Assembly: GCF_009789555.1 (NCBI RefSeq)
Contig: NZ_CP046902.1
Location: forward strand, 4,046,001 to 4,110,000
Direction of reading: 5' to 3'
From: Stutzerimonas stutzeri
Lineage (GTDB): Bacteria; Pseudomonadota; Gammaproteobacteria; Pseudomonadales; Pseudomonadaceae
Length of the DNA stretch: 64,000 nucleotides
Shown: piece after piece, positions 53,987-63,409 of the stretch
Position numbering within the stretch: the first letter of the stretch is position 1
Layout of the letters: each line of letters opens with the position of its first letter
The notes under the pieces: generated by a model
Told to the model about the DNA's origin: nothing
What the model saw: the letters and a program-made list of their open reading frames with translations, nothing else
Database searches by the model: none
Program-made: the position numbers and the translations under genes

Positions 53987-54312
53987 TCGCGCGGCTCCCG
54001 ACCATCGACGTGATCGGTACGCAACTCGCCAAGGCCCCGAAGCGCCAGCACCACAACGAATGCGGTCATTGCGAAACCGATCACGATGGCGGTCAGCACC
54101 AGCGCCTGCGGTAACGGATCACCGTATTCGGCACTCCGACCGATGATGGCCGGAACGCCCGTGGACAGCCGCCCCATGGAAAAGATGAACAGATTCACCG
54201 CATAGGAGATCAGCGTCAGCCCCATGACCACCGGGAATATCCGGGCCCGCAGCAACAGATACACCCCACTGGCCATCATCACGCCAAGCGTGACCGCGAA
54301 TACCACCTCCAT
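53983..54312 (-). CDS. mnhC: Multisubunit Na+/H+ antiporter subunit C (MnhC/MrpC)
   Basis: A 109-residue NuoK-like subunit with three helices and GLTLISYAVNLFIFSMGRL (about 36-54) and DPLPQALVLTAIVIGFAMTAF (about 71-91), where Glu/Asp positions of NuoK are replaced as usual in MrpC. ATG 54312 overlaps the mnhAB stop; a start six codons earlier lies inside mnhAB. Confidence 0.94.
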   Translation of the reverse strand: MEVVFAVTLGVMMASGVYLLLRARIFPVVMGLTLISYAVNLFIFSMGRLSTGVPAIIGRSAEYGDPLPQALVLTAIVIGFAMTAFVVVLALRGLGELRTDHVDGREPRE

Positions 54313-57104
54313 CAAACCACCTCCTTGCACGACTCGTCCTGGCTGACATGACCGAGATTGGAAAGAATCAGCAGCGTTGCACCCACGACCGCCAGATAGA
54401 CCCCGAGATCGAACAGCATGGCGGTAGCCAGCTCGAATTCACCCACCAGCGGAAGATGGAAATGGCCGAACGCCGAGGTCAGGAACGGTCGGCCGAACAG
54501 CCAGCTGCCGAGTCCGGTCAGGCCGGCGATCAGCACGCCGAGCCCGGCCACGCCGTGATAACTGAATGGCTGGCGTTGCTGCGCCCAGACCACGCCATGG
54601 GAAATGTATTGCAGGATCAAGGCGACTGCGGTGATCAGACCGGCAATGAACCCACCGCCCGGCAGGTTATGGCCGCGCAGGAAGATGAACGCCGACACCA
54701 GCAGCGCCATCGGCAACAGCACCCGCGACAGCGTATCGAGCACCATCGGATGCCGATCGGTCGACCATAGTCGGCCCCCGTAGTCGCGAATCGGATGCGG
54801 CAGGCGCAGCCCGTGTAGCAGGCCGTAGATGCCAACCGCCGCAATCGCCAGCACGGCGATCTCGCCAAGCGTATCGAAACCACGGAAGTCCACCAGGATC
54901 ACATTGACGACGTTGGTTCCGCCGCCTCCGGACACGCTGTTCTCAAGGAAGAACGAAGCGATGCTGTCGTAGGGGCGCGTCAGCACCGCATAGGCAAGCA
55001 GAGCGACCATCGTTCCGAAGGTCGCGGCCAGCACCAGATCCCGAAAACTGCGCAAGCTGCTCGACTCCACTGGCGTGCGATCAGGCATGAAGAACAGCGC
55101 CAGAATCAGCAGGATGATGGTCACCACCTCGACCGAAATCTGAGTCAATGCCAAATCCGGCGCCGAATAGCGTGCAAACACCAGCGCGACCAGCAACCCG
55201 ACCACGCTCAGCACCATCAGCGCCATGAGCCGCCTGCGGTGGAAAAGCACCGTCATGACCGAAGCCAGCCCGAGCAGCGCCAGGCCGAACACGGTAATGC
55301 TGTCCAGCGGCGATAGCGCCACCGGTCCGCGCAGCGACTGCAGCGGCGTCAGGGCGTATACCACCAGCAACAGCGAGCTGAGCAGCATCAACGCCAGGTA
55401 GCGTTGCAACGAGCCGTTCTCCATGCGCTCGGTTATCCAACGCGCCGTTCCGGCAATGCCGCTGACCACAAGCGAAAACACCTGCAAGGAATCAACGCGT
55501 GGCAACCCTTCGTACCAGCGAAACGCCCATTTGCGCATCGAATAGATCAGCAGGCCTCCCGCCAGGGCCACGAAGCTCATGGCCAGCGGCAGGTTGAAGC
55601 CGTGCCATATCGCCAGGCTGTATTCGGGCACGTCGCCACCCAGGCTACCGGCCACGGCGGCAGCCAGCAGCGGCGCGACCGTATAGGCAGGCAACATGCC
55701 AACCACCAGACAGAGCAGGACCAGGATTTCCACCGGGATTTTCATGTACCGCGCCGGCTCATGGGGCGGGTACTTGGGCAGGTCGATCGGCTCGCCGTTG
55801 AAGAAGACGTCATGCACGAAGCGCAGCGAGTAAGCGACCGAGAACGCACTCGCCAACGTCGCCAGCGCGGGGATCGTCCAGTAGAAGCTGCCGAGCAGAT
55901 GCTGCTCGAGGGTCTCGGCGAAAAACATTTCCTTACTCAGGAAACCATTGAGCAGCGGCACCCCTGCCATCGCCAGCGATGCGACCATCGCCAATGCCGC
56001 CGTATGCGGCATGTATTTCAACATACCGTTGATGCGTCGCATGTCGCGCGTTCCGGTCTCGTGATCGATGATGCCGGCCGCCATGAACAACGACGCCTTG
56101 AACGTCGCGTGGTTGATGATGTGAAAGATGGCCGCCACCGGCCCCAGGCGCGAATCGATGCCGAACAGCAGCGTTATCAACCCCAGGTGGCTGATGGTCG
56201 AGTACGCCAGCAGGCCCTTGAGATCATGCTGGAACAGCGCCATCACGGCGCCGATCAACAGCGTTGCCAGCCCCGTCAGGCTGACCAGATAGAACCACCA
56301 CTCCGAATCGGAAAGCGCCGGGTATAAGCGCGCCAGCAGAAATACGCCGGCCTTGACCATGGTCGCCGAATGCAGGAAGGCCGAGACCGGCGTCGGTGCC
56401 GCCATCGCCTGCGGCAACCAGAAGTGGAACGGAAACTGTGCCGACTTGGTGAACACACCGAGCAGGATCAGAATCAAGGTCAGTGGATACAGCGCGTTGG
56501 CACGGATCAGATCACCGGATGCGAGCACCGCACTCAGCTCGTAGCTGCCGACGATATGGCCAATCAAGAGGATGCCGGCCAGCAGTGCGAGCCCTCCTCC
56601 CCCCGTCACGGCAAGCGCCATTCGGGCGCCTTGGCGTGCATCGGAGCGATGGTTCCAGAAACCGATCAACAGGAAAGACGAGAGACTGGTGAGTTCCCAG
56701 AACATCAGCATCAGCAGCAGGTTCTCGGCAAGCACCACACCCAGCATCGCGCCCATGAACAGCAGGAAGAAGCCGAAGAACCGCCCCATCGGCTCGTGCT
56801 TCGACAGGTAGTAGCGCGCGTACAGGATGACCAGCAGGCCGATCCCCAGAATCATCAAGGCGAACAGAAAGCCCAGACCGTCGAGCCTGAGGCTCAGGTT
56901 CAGTCCAAGCTCGGGCAGCCAAGGCAGCGTCAGCACCTCCGTTTCGCCGCCAAACACGGCGGCGCGCTTGGATAACAGCAGTACCAGCGCCACCAAAGGA
57001 GCGAGCCCGGCACCGAACGCACAGGCCGACCTGCCAAAACGTTCGAACAGCAGCGGCAGGCAGATTCCCAAGAATGGCAGAGCGATTATCAGCGCAAGCG
57101 CCAT
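54312..57104 (-). CDS. mnhA: Fused Na+/H+ antiporter subunits A and B (MnhA-MnhB)
   Basis: A 930-residue protein. The N-terminal part (1 to about 500) is a NuoL-like proton channel with FWELTSLSSFLLIGFWNHRSDAR (about 137), TKSAQFPFHFWLPQAMAAPTPVSAFLHSATMVKAGVFLLAR (about 219-259) and AGVPLLNGFLSKEMFFAE. The MrpA C-terminal extension follows to about residue 770. From about 790 the sequence VLLPMALLVSAFIFLRGHNLPGGGFIAGLITAVALILQYI is MrpB, so A and B are one polypeptide, as known in Pseudomonas. ATG 57104 follows AAGGGG. First gene of the A/B-C-D-E-F-G operon. Confidence 0.95.
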   Translation of the reverse strand: MALALIIALPFLGICLPLLFERFGRSACAFGAGLAPLVALVLLLSKRAAVFGGETEVLTLPWLPELGLNLSLRLDGLGFLFALMILGIGLLVILYARYYLSKHEPMGRFFGFFLLFMGAMLGVVLAENLLLMLMFWELTSLSSFLLIGFWNHRSDARQGARMALAVTGGGGLALLAGILLIGHIVGSYELSAVLASGDLIRANALYPLTLILILLGVFTKSAQFPFHFWLPQAMAAPTPVSAFLHSATMVKAGVFLLARLYPALSDSEWWFYLVSLTGLATLLIGAVMALFQHDLKGLLAYSTISHLGLITLLFGIDSRLGPVAAIFHIINHATFKASLFMAAGIIDHETGTRDMRRINGMLKYMPHTAALAMVASLAMAGVPLLNGFLSKEMFFAETLEQHLLGSFYWTIPALATLASAFSVAYSLRFVHDVFFNGEPIDLPKYPPHEPARYMKIPVEILVLLCLVVGMLPAYTVAPLLAAAVAGSLGGDVPEYSLAIWHGFNLPLAMSFVALAGGLLIYSMRKWAFRWYEGLPRVDSLQVFSLVVSGIAGTARWITERMENGSLQRYLALMLLSSLLLVVYALTPLQSLRGPVALSPLDSITVFGLALLGLASVMTVLFHRRRLMALMVLSVVGLLVALVFARYSAPDLALTQISVEVVTIILLILALFFMPDRTPVESSSLRSFRDLVLAATFGTMVALLAYAVLTRPYDSIASFFLENSVSGGGGTNVVNVILVDFRGFDTLGEIAVLAIAAVGIYGLLHGLRLPHPIRDYGGRLWSTDRHPMVLDTLSRVLLPMALLVSAFIFLRGHNLPGGGFIAGLITAVALILQYISHGVVWAQQRQPFSYHGVAGLGVLIAGLTGLGSWLFGRPFLTSAFGHFHLPLVGEFELATAMLFDLGVYLAVVGATLLILSNLGHVSQDESCKEVV

Positions 57105-57412
57105 GAGCAAAAACCCCTTGAGCCGCGCACGCGCGCGGCAGTTATATCCCTAGGTAGACCAGATCTCAGCCCGAAGGGCATGGCGGTGTGCGCCGATTAT
57201 CCATACCGATAGCAGCAACGTCATGAATTCATGTATTTCGAAAAACAAAAAAGGCGCAGCCCGACGACCGAAACAGACGGTACTCAGGCTGCGCCTTGGT
57301 TCACTACGCGGCGGCGCAGGCAGCCGCCAGCATGGGCGTGCGGTAACGATCACCGCTGGCTGCGCAATTCCGAGTCAGGGGCATCTTCACCGGCCAAGCG
57401 GGTCGGGCGGCA
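57105..57412. other. Intergenic region: slyB 3' end, terminator and mnh promoter
   Basis: These 308 bp lie between slyB and the antiporter operon on the same strand. A minus-strand frame of 26 codons at 57305-57385 (begins MPLTRNCAASGDRYR, ends AAACAAA, then TAG) stops just before the terminator; it has no clear ribosome site and I do not call it as a gene. The mnh promoter must lie at about 57105-57240 but no clear -35/-10 pair was picked. Confidence 0.5.
57244..57297 (-). terminator. Terminator downstream of slyB
   Basis: AAGGCGCAGCC and GGCTGCGCCTT form an 11-bp stem with a loop of about 25 bases, followed on the minus strand by TTTTTGTTTTT. It lies about 115 bp after the slyB stop. Confidence 0.85.
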
Positions 57413-57874
57413 TCAAGGCGCGATACGACTGGTGCCATTGACCGTCATGATGCGAACGCGCTGACCGACGCGAAAGACCTGGTTCGGCTCGACCTCCTGG
57501 ACGTAGGCGCGCATGTTGCCGTCGTCCTCACGCACGGTGATTTCAACACCCTGCGCCCGTGTGATGCCCTCTTCCGCCGCAGCGCCAAGCATCCCACCGG
57601 CTACCGCGCCGATCACCGCAGCGACTGCGCTGCCACGGCCTCCGCCGACGCCGCTACCGGCGATTCCACCCACGACCGCACCGGCACCGCTGCCGATCGG
57701 CGTCTTGGTGCCCTCGAGCTTCACCGGGCGTAGCGACTCGATGGTTCCGTAGCGGACGGTCTGGACCGTACGCGCTTCATCGCGCGAATAGGAATCCCCC
57801 GTAAGGTTGGACGTACAACCGCCGATAGCGAGGGCCACGGCGGTAAAGGAAGCCACGAAAAAGGAGTTGCGCAT
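57413..57874 (-). CDS. slyB: SlyB-type glycine-zipper outer-membrane lipoprotein
   Basis: A 153-residue lipoprotein. The signal peptide ends in AIGGC with lipidated Cys20. A glycine-zipper 2TM-type segment (GSGAGAVVGGIAGSGVGGGRGSAVAAVIGAVAGGMLGAAAEEG, about 62-104) and a C-terminal small beta domain ending RVRIMTVNGTSRIAP follow. SlyB-like proteins stabilise the outer membrane and are PhoPQ-responsive in enterics; regulation here is not visible. ATG 57874 has GGAGGG upstream. Confidence 0.88.
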   Translation of the reverse strand: MRNSFFVASFTAVALAIGGCTSNLTGDSYSRDEARTVQTVRYGTIESLRPVKLEGTKTPIGSGAGAVVGGIAGSGVGGGRGSAVAAVIGAVAGGMLGAAAEEGITRAQGVEITVREDDGNMRAYVQEVEPNQVFRVGQRVRIMTVNGTSRIAP

Positions 57875-58057
57875 GATGTACCCTCCTGGGAAACGGTTGT
57901 TCATCCCCGACCGCGTAGAGCGCGCGACTGCGGCGAAGAGACGCTTGGCAGCGGCCTCGAGCTGACTCAGCATTCGTGCCAATTAGGACCGTACTTTACC
58001 CGAGGCGATCCCTCGCCGCATGCACGACGCTCACCCAGGTGGCGCTACGAGAGGCTA

Positions 58058-58327
58058 ATGGACTACTTCATCATCACCGTTGTCACCTTGGCCGGGCTGG
58101 TTTTCCATGCCTGGCTGTTCCTGCATTTCAGGCGCTGGGCCGATCGAGACCTGGCGTTGTCGCTGGCCGGAGACGATCCGAAGAAACGCGAATGGGCGCT
58201 GCAGCGGCTTGCCGCAGCAAAAGCCACCAGGGTGAAGCGGAAAGATCTGCAGACATGGCTGGAGCGGGAACTGAACGGTTACGACCGGGATGTCACTGCC
58301 GCCAGGGCACCGGCTGCTGGCCGCTGA
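58058..58327 (+). CDS. Small membrane-anchored protein of unknown function
   Basis: An 89-residue protein with one N-terminal membrane helix (YFIITVVTLAGLVFHAWLFLHF, residues 3-24) and a basic, charged cytosolic tail (KKREWALQRLAAAKATRVKRKDLQTWLERELN). I do not recognise a named family, but the helix plus amphipathic tail and the GAGAGG ribosome site support a real gene. Divergent from slyB, convergent with pdxH. Confidence 0.65.
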   Translation: MDYFIITVVTLAGLVFHAWLFLHFRRWADRDLALSLAGDDPKKREWALQRLAAAKATRVKRKDLQTWLERELNGYDRDVTAARAPAAGR

Positions 58328-58356
58328 CCCTGGCGGGCGTCGTGCCCGTCAGCGCG

Positions 58357-59004
58357 TCACGGCGCCAAACGCTCGCGCTGCCAGGCGCTGGCGACGCGCC
58401 GATAGTTGAGACGGTCATGAAGGCGGCTGGGACGCCCCTGCCAGAACTCCATCCGCTCCGGCAGCAAGCGATAGCCGCCCCAGTGAGGCGGGCAGTGAGG
58501 CGCCCGGTCCAGGAAGCGCAATTCGGTTTCAGCGAGCAGTCGCTCCAGCTCGGCACGATCCCGAATCACACGGCTTTGCGGCGAAGCCCAGGCCCCCAGG
58601 CGGCTGCCTAGCGGGCGGACTTGATAATAAGCATCCGATTCGGCCGGACTGACCTTCTCTACCCGCCCCTCGATCCGGACCTGGCGCTCCAGGCTCGGCC
58701 AGAAGAACGTCATGGCGGCAAACGGGCAGGCGGCCAGCTGTTCGGCCTTGGCGCTCTCGTAATTGCTGAAAAAGGTAAAGCCGCGATCATCGAGTGCCTT
58801 GAGCAACAGCACGCGACAGTGCGGACGTCCTTCGTCGTCTACCGTGGCCAGGGTCATGGCGTTAGGTTCGACCGGAAGCTGCTCCGTCTGCACCGCGTCC
58901 TCGAACCAGTGACGAAAAAGCGCAAAGGGCTCGTCCGGCGCGTTCGCTTCGCTGAGGCCATCACGGGTGTAGTCGCGGCGCATATCGGCCAAGGTCTGGG
59001 TCAT
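58357..59004 (-). CDS. pdxH: Pyridoxamine/pyridoxine 5'-phosphate oxidase
   Basis: A 215-residue FMN enzyme that makes pyridoxal 5'-phosphate (vitamin B6). It shows MRRDYTRDGLSEANAPDEPFALFRHWFEDA (about 8-37), MTLATVDDEGRPHCRVLLLKALDDRGFTFFSNYESAKAEQLAACPFAAMTFFWPSLERQVRIEGRVEKV, and the C-terminal WGGYRLLPERMEFWQGRPSRLHDRLNYRR with conserved Arg-Leu-His. ATG 59004 matches the family start. Confidence 0.97.
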   Translation of the reverse strand: MTQTLADMRRDYTRDGLSEANAPDEPFALFRHWFEDAVQTEQLPVEPNAMTLATVDDEGRPHCRVLLLKALDDRGFTFFSNYESAKAEQLAACPFAAMTFFWPSLERQVRIEGRVEKVSPAESDAYYQVRPLGSRLGAWASPQSRVIRDRAELERLLAETELRFLDRAPHCPPHWGGYRLLPERMEFWQGRPSRLHDRLNYRRVASAWQRERLAP

Positions 59005-59119
59005 CGCGCAATTCCTGAAAACAGTCGAAGCCAAAGCTTACCGGCTTGTTGGCCAACCTCCTTGATTCAACGCAACACCCGCCCAGGCAATACGTCCCGC
59101 GACGGCAAGGTCACGCCCC

Positions 59120-59749
59120 TTATTTGGCTTTGGCCACCTCCGCCGAGGCGACCTGCGTCGGCTCACCGGGCACTTCGCTGTACTGGGCGATCAAGGCCAG
59201 CAGCGTTGGTTGAGGTGCCAGCACCATCTCGACGCGTCGATTCAGGGCGCGGCCTTCCTGATGTTCGTTGGACGCCCGCGGCATGTCCGAACCCAGCCCA
59301 CGGATGCGCAGCCGGTCGTGCTTCAGGCCACTGAGACGGAAGATCGCGGCGACGGCGCCGGCACGCTTGCGGCTGATCTCCCGGTTGAGGTCCGCCGGCC
59401 CGGTACTGTCGGCGTGCCCCAAGACGACCACAGCGGTCTTTTCATCGCCCTCGACCAGCTTGGCCACTCGGCTGAGCGGACCCAAGGTGACCGGCAGCAG
59501 CATACCGGGACGATCCGGGTTGAACGATGCATCGACCGGCGCCGTCACCACCAGCACCCCCTCGCGGCGCTCGAGCTCGAAGCGGCTGTCCTTGAGCGCA
59601 TCCTTCAATCGCGGCTCGTATGCATCCAGCCAGGCCGGGTCGATCACCGGGCCCGGTACGACGGCTATTTCGGTCGGCTTTTCGCTGTTGGAGCTACAGC
59701 CGGCAATGACCAAGCAGAGAATAAGGGAGGCGCTTTTCAGCAGGTTCAT
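59120..59749 (-). CDS. OmpA-family peptidoglycan-binding lipoprotein
   Basis: A 209-residue lipoprotein. The signal peptide ends LVIAGC with lipidated Cys18. A C-terminal OmpA/Pal-like domain (about 90-195) has VVVLGHADSTGPADLNREISRKRAGAVAAIFRLSGLKHDRLRIRGLGSDMPRASNEHQEGRALNRRVEMVL, which includes the Asp and Arg that bind diaminopimelate. It probably ties the outer membrane to the cell wall. ATG 59749 is the start of the signal peptide. Confidence 0.9.
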   Translation of the reverse strand: MNLLKSASLILCLVIAGCSSNSEKPTEIAVVPGPVIDPAWLDAYEPRLKDALKDSRFELERREGVLVVTAPVDASFNPDRPGMLLPVTLGPLSRVAKLVEGDEKTAVVVLGHADSTGPADLNREISRKRAGAVAAIFRLSGLKHDRLRIRGLGSDMPRASNEHQEGRALNRRVEMVLAPQPTLLALIAQYSEVPGEPTQVASAEVAKAK

Positions 59750-59885
59750 GAGCCAGGTTCCATGAAGGTGATTTGCGAATACAAGCCGTGCGAGACGGAC
59801 GCAGAGCTTAAGCAAGGATTCGTCTCAAATTGTGGACGCAGGTCATTGTTATGAAAAGCCTCCTTGTGGCAAACAGACGAGCGGT

Positions 59886-61037
59886 TCAGCCGAGGCATTG
59901 ATTCACCGCCCGGGCCAGTGCCTGCGCTCGAGGGTCCATCAGCACATACGGGCCGAGCGTATTGGTGACATAACCGAACGCCACGTCTCGCTGCGGATCG
60001 GCAAAACCGATGCAACCGCCAGCGCCCGGATGTCCGAACGCGCCGGGCCCCATGGCGAAGGTCGCATTCTCCATCTCGGGCTGATCCAGCCAGCAGCCTA
60101 AAGCGAAACGGGTATGGCTGAGCAGGGTACGATCTTCGCCGACACTCTGTTCGCGTGTCATCTCGGTCAGCAATTCGTAATCGAGCAGCTCACCGCGCAG
60201 CAGCCCGTCATAAAAACCCGCCAGCGCACGCGCGTTGCCATGCCCGTTGGCGGCTGGCTGTGCCATTCGCCGCCACTCAGGCTTGTTGGAACTGTTCATG
60301 ATCGAGGGCGGATTGGTGAAGGCGCGCGCCGTCATCGACTGCGGATCGCCAGTCAACGCCTTGAATACCCGCTGGGCAGCGGCATCCCCAAAATTGTTTT
60401 TCTGTCGGGTGAGATAACCGACACGGTGGAACTCGGAGTCGGCCAGGCCGACATGGAAGTCCAGCCCCAGCGGGCGCGCGGTCCGGGCGACGATCGCCTC
60501 GCCCGGCTCGCGACCATCGACGCGGCGAATCAGCTCGCCCAGCAGCCAGCCATAGGTAATCGCAGCGTAGCCATGGCCATCGCCAGGCGTCCACCAGGGA
60601 CTCTCGGCGGCCAGCGCAGCGGTCATCGCATCCCAATCGTACAAGGCTTCGGGAGGTAGAGGCTGGCGGATCGCCGGCAGCCCGGCCTGATGGCTGAGCA
60701 ACTGCCGCAGCGTAATCCGCTGCTTGCCATTGGCGGCAAACTCGGGCCAGTGCCTGGCGACCGGCTCGTCGAGCTGCAGCTTGCCTTCACCGACCAGTTG
60801 CAGCGCCGCCACTGCCGTAAAGGTCTTGGTGCAGGAGAACAGGTTGACCAGCGTATCGCTTTGCCAGGCCTGCTCACCGGCGTTGTCAGCGACGCCGGCC
60901 CATAGGTCGACGACGGTTTCGCCGCCGACTTTCACGCAGACGGCCGCTCCGCGTTGCTGGGTCTGCTCGAACAGATCGCTGAACGTCTGTTTGACCGCCT
61001 CGAAACGAAGATCGAAATATCCCTGGATCTGCACGCT
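59886..61037 (-). CDS. Serine hydrolase of the class C beta-lactamase/esterase family
   Basis: A 383-residue EstB-like hydrolase. The SxxK nucleophile motif SCTK is at residues 67-70, followed by LLSHQAGLPAIRQPL (about 112-126) and the tyrosine segment YAAITYGWLLGELIRRVDG (about 160-178), and a late GHPGAGGCIGFADP. No signal peptide is seen, so it is likely a cytosolic esterase rather than an antibiotic-resistance enzyme. GTG 61037 is chosen: AGAGG lies seven bases upstream and the product begins MQIQGYFDLRF as in relatives. Confidence 0.88.
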   Translation of the reverse strand, partial: SVQIQGYFDLRFEAVKQTFSDLFEQTQQRGAAVCVKVGGETVVDLWAGVADNAGEQAWQSDTLVNLFSCTKTFTAVAALQLVGEGKLQLDEPVARHWPEFAANGKQRITLRQLLSHQAGLPAIRQPLPPEALYDWDAMTAALAAESPWWTPGDGHGYAAITYGWLLGELIRRVDGREPGEAIVARTARPLGLDFHVGLADSEFHRVGYLTRQKNNFGDAAAQRVFKALTGDPQSMTARAFTNPPSIMNSSNKPEWRRMAQPAANGHGNARALAGFYDGLLRGELLDYELLTEMTREQSVGEDRTLLSHTRFALGCWLDQPEMENATFAMGPGAFGHPGAGGCIGFADPQRDVAFGYVTNTLGPYVLMDPRAQALARAVNQCLG

Positions 61038-61176
61038 TGCGCCTCTCATTCCGCTGTGTGATCGGTGCATTGTTTCAGCCGTGCCGGGGCAAAGGAAACA
61101 GACTCGCTGCCGATTGCGGACTCATCAGCCACCTGAATGACCCTGTATGCAACCTGCCGGGCCGATGCGTATTTCA

Positions 61177-63321
61177 TCAACCGATTTCACGCCGAAACGG
61201 CGGCAATGCATTGAGGATGGCCTTGCCGTAGCGCTGGGTAACGACCCGGCGATCGAGCAATGTAATGGTGCCGCGATCCTCTTCGGTACGCAGCAGCCGT
61301 CCACAGGCCTGCACCAGGCGCAACGATGCATCAGGCACAGCGATTTCCATGAAAGGATTGCCGCCCCGCGCCTCGATCCACTCGGCCAAGGCCGCCTCGA
61401 CCGGATCGTCGGGCACCGCGAAGGGGATCTTGGCGATCACCACGTGCTCGCAGTAGGCGCCCGGCAGGTCGACGCCCTCGGCAAAACTGGCCAGCCCGAA
61501 CAGCACACTCTTTTCACCGTCATCCACCCGCGCCTTGTGCTTGTTCAAGGTTTCCTGTTTGGACAGGTTGCCCTGAATCAGTACGCGCCGACGCCAGTCG
61601 CGTTCAAGCCCCTCGAATACATCCTGCATCTGTTTGCGCGATGAAAAGAGCACCAGCGTGCCGCGCGAGGCTTCGACCAGGCCTGGCAGATCGCGCACGA
61701 TCGCGGCGGTATGGGCGGTGGCATCACGCGGATCGGCCTTCAGATCGGGCACCCGCAGCACACCGGCGTCGGCATGGTGGAACGGGCTCGGCACCACCGC
61801 AGTCACGGCGCAGCGCGGCAATCCGGCACGCATGCGGTATCGATCGAAACTGTTGAGTGCGGTGAGCGTCGCCGAGGTGACCAGCGCGCCGTAGCAGACA
61901 TTCCACAGATTGCGGCGCAACGTCTCGGCGGCCAGGATCGGGCTGGCGTTGACTTCAATATCGAACAGCGCACCGCCATCGGCCAGCGTCAGCCAACGTG
62001 CCATCGGCGGGCTATCCTGCGGGTCGTCAACGGTAAAGGCAGTCCACAATTCCCAATTGCCCTGCGACCGTGTCAGCAAGCTGCCGAACAGCGGATACCA
62101 TTCTTCTGCCTGGTGACTGGCGATGCCGACGCCCGCCTCACCGTCCATGGCTTCTTTGAGCAGTTCGGTCAGGCGCGTGAACAGGTCGGTCAGCTTGGCA
62201 AAGCCCTTTTTCAGCTCGATACCCAACTCGATCAGGTGCTCGGGTACAACGCCTCCGACAAAGCGGTGGCGCGGTCGCTCGCGACCCTCCATGTCTTCCC
62301 CGGCCTTGAAATCGGCCAATTGCTCGCACGCACTGAACATGAACTGCTGCTGGCTGCGCAAGTCGCGGGCGATCTCCGGCACCGCTTCGATGAGCCGACC
62401 GAGATCGCCTGGCAACGGATGCTGAGCCAGCAGCTTGGTCAGGTTCTTTTCGACCTGGGCAAGCCAGTCGGCGGTTGATCGCAGCCGGGTGAAATGAGCG
62501 AAATGACCAATCGCCTTGTCCGGCAGATGATGGCCCTCGTCAAAGACATAAAGGGTGTCGCGCGGGTCCGGCAGCACGGCCCCGCCGCCCAGCGCCAGAT
62601 CGGCCAGCACCATGTCGTGATTGGTCACGATGACATCGACCTTGGTCATGCCCTCGCGCGCCTTGTAGAACGCACATTGCTGGAAATTGGGGCAATGACG
62701 CCCGGTGCATTGGCTGTGGTCGGTGGTCAGGCGAGCCCAGTCGGGATCGGCCAGTTCCTCCGGCCAGCTGTCACGATCGCCATCCCAACGGTTGCCGGCA
62801 AGCTTTTCGATCATGCTGCCAAACAGCTTTTCGCTGCGCTCGTCGACATCGATGCGAAAGCCTTCTTCTTCGAACAACTGAGCGGTGGCGCTCTGCGCCT
62901 GGCCTTCCTGCAGCAGCACGTCGAGCTTGGACAGGCACAAGTAGCGGCCTCGCCCCTTGGCCAGGGCGAAGGAAAAATTGAGCCCGCTGTTGCGCATCAG
63001 GTCCGGCAGGTCCTTGTGCACGATTTGCTCCTGCAAGGCGACAGTGGCCGTCGCGATCACCAGCCGTTTGCCGGCGGCCTTGGCCGTCGGGATAGCCGCC
63101 ATGCTATAGGCGACGGTCTTGCCGGTGCCGGTCCCCGCCTCGACGGCGACAACCGCCGGCTCACCCTCTCGCCGACCTTCGTCGTCGGCTTTGATCGCGC
63201 CCAGGACCTTCGCCACTTCAGCGATCATCAGGCGCTGGCCATAGCGCGGCTTGAGGCCTTTGGCTTCGAGAAATCGAGAGTAGGCGCCCTGGATCTGGGA
63301 CTTGAGTTCGGTGCTGAGCAT
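61177..63321 (-). CDS. dinG: ATP-dependent DNA helicase DinG
   Basis: A 714-residue superfamily 2 (XPD-like) helicase that unwinds RNA-DNA hybrids and repairs replication-transcription conflicts. It shows Walker A VEAGTGTGKTVAYSMAA (about 60), four Cys of an iron-sulfur cluster in HSQCTGRHCPNFQQC (about 199-213, with an earlier Cys), DEAH-type VFDEGHHL (about 257) and motif VI QACGRLLRTEEDRG (about 672). Length is normal for DinG. It is divergent from the CopD-like gene; no LexA box was found in the gap. Confidence 0.95.
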   Translation of the reverse strand: MLSTELKSQIQGAYSRFLEAKGLKPRYGQRLMIAEVAKVLGAIKADDEGRREGEPAVVAVEAGTGTGKTVAYSMAAIPTAKAAGKRLVIATATVALQEQIVHKDLPDLMRNSGLNFSFALAKGRGRYLCLSKLDVLLQEGQAQSATAQLFEEEGFRIDVDERSEKLFGSMIEKLAGNRWDGDRDSWPEELADPDWARLTTDHSQCTGRHCPNFQQCAFYKAREGMTKVDVIVTNHDMVLADLALGGGAVLPDPRDTLYVFDEGHHLPDKAIGHFAHFTRLRSTADWLAQVEKNLTKLLAQHPLPGDLGRLIEAVPEIARDLRSQQQFMFSACEQLADFKAGEDMEGRERPRHRFVGGVVPEHLIELGIELKKGFAKLTDLFTRLTELLKEAMDGEAGVGIASHQAEEWYPLFGSLLTRSQGNWELWTAFTVDDPQDSPPMARWLTLADGGALFDIEVNASPILAAETLRRNLWNVCYGALVTSATLTALNSFDRYRMRAGLPRCAVTAVVPSPFHHADAGVLRVPDLKADPRDATAHTAAIVRDLPGLVEASRGTLVLFSSRKQMQDVFEGLERDWRRRVLIQGNLSKQETLNKHKARVDDGEKSVLFGLASFAEGVDLPGAYCEHVVIAKIPFAVPDDPVEAALAEWIEARGGNPFMEIAVPDASLRLVQACGRLLRTEEDRGTITLLDRRVVTQRYGKAILNALPPFRREIG

Positions 63322-63409
63322 GGGCGCGGAAGCTGTATATATTTTCAGTATTTCGATGGGGTGGCTATGATAGCGCGCGTTCGTTCAATCGCCACCGGAG
63401 ATTTGCCCA

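Noticed and set aside
59886..61037. Beta-lactamase resistance gene
   Set aside because: No signal peptide, and the motifs fit EstB-like esterases; resistance cannot be supported.
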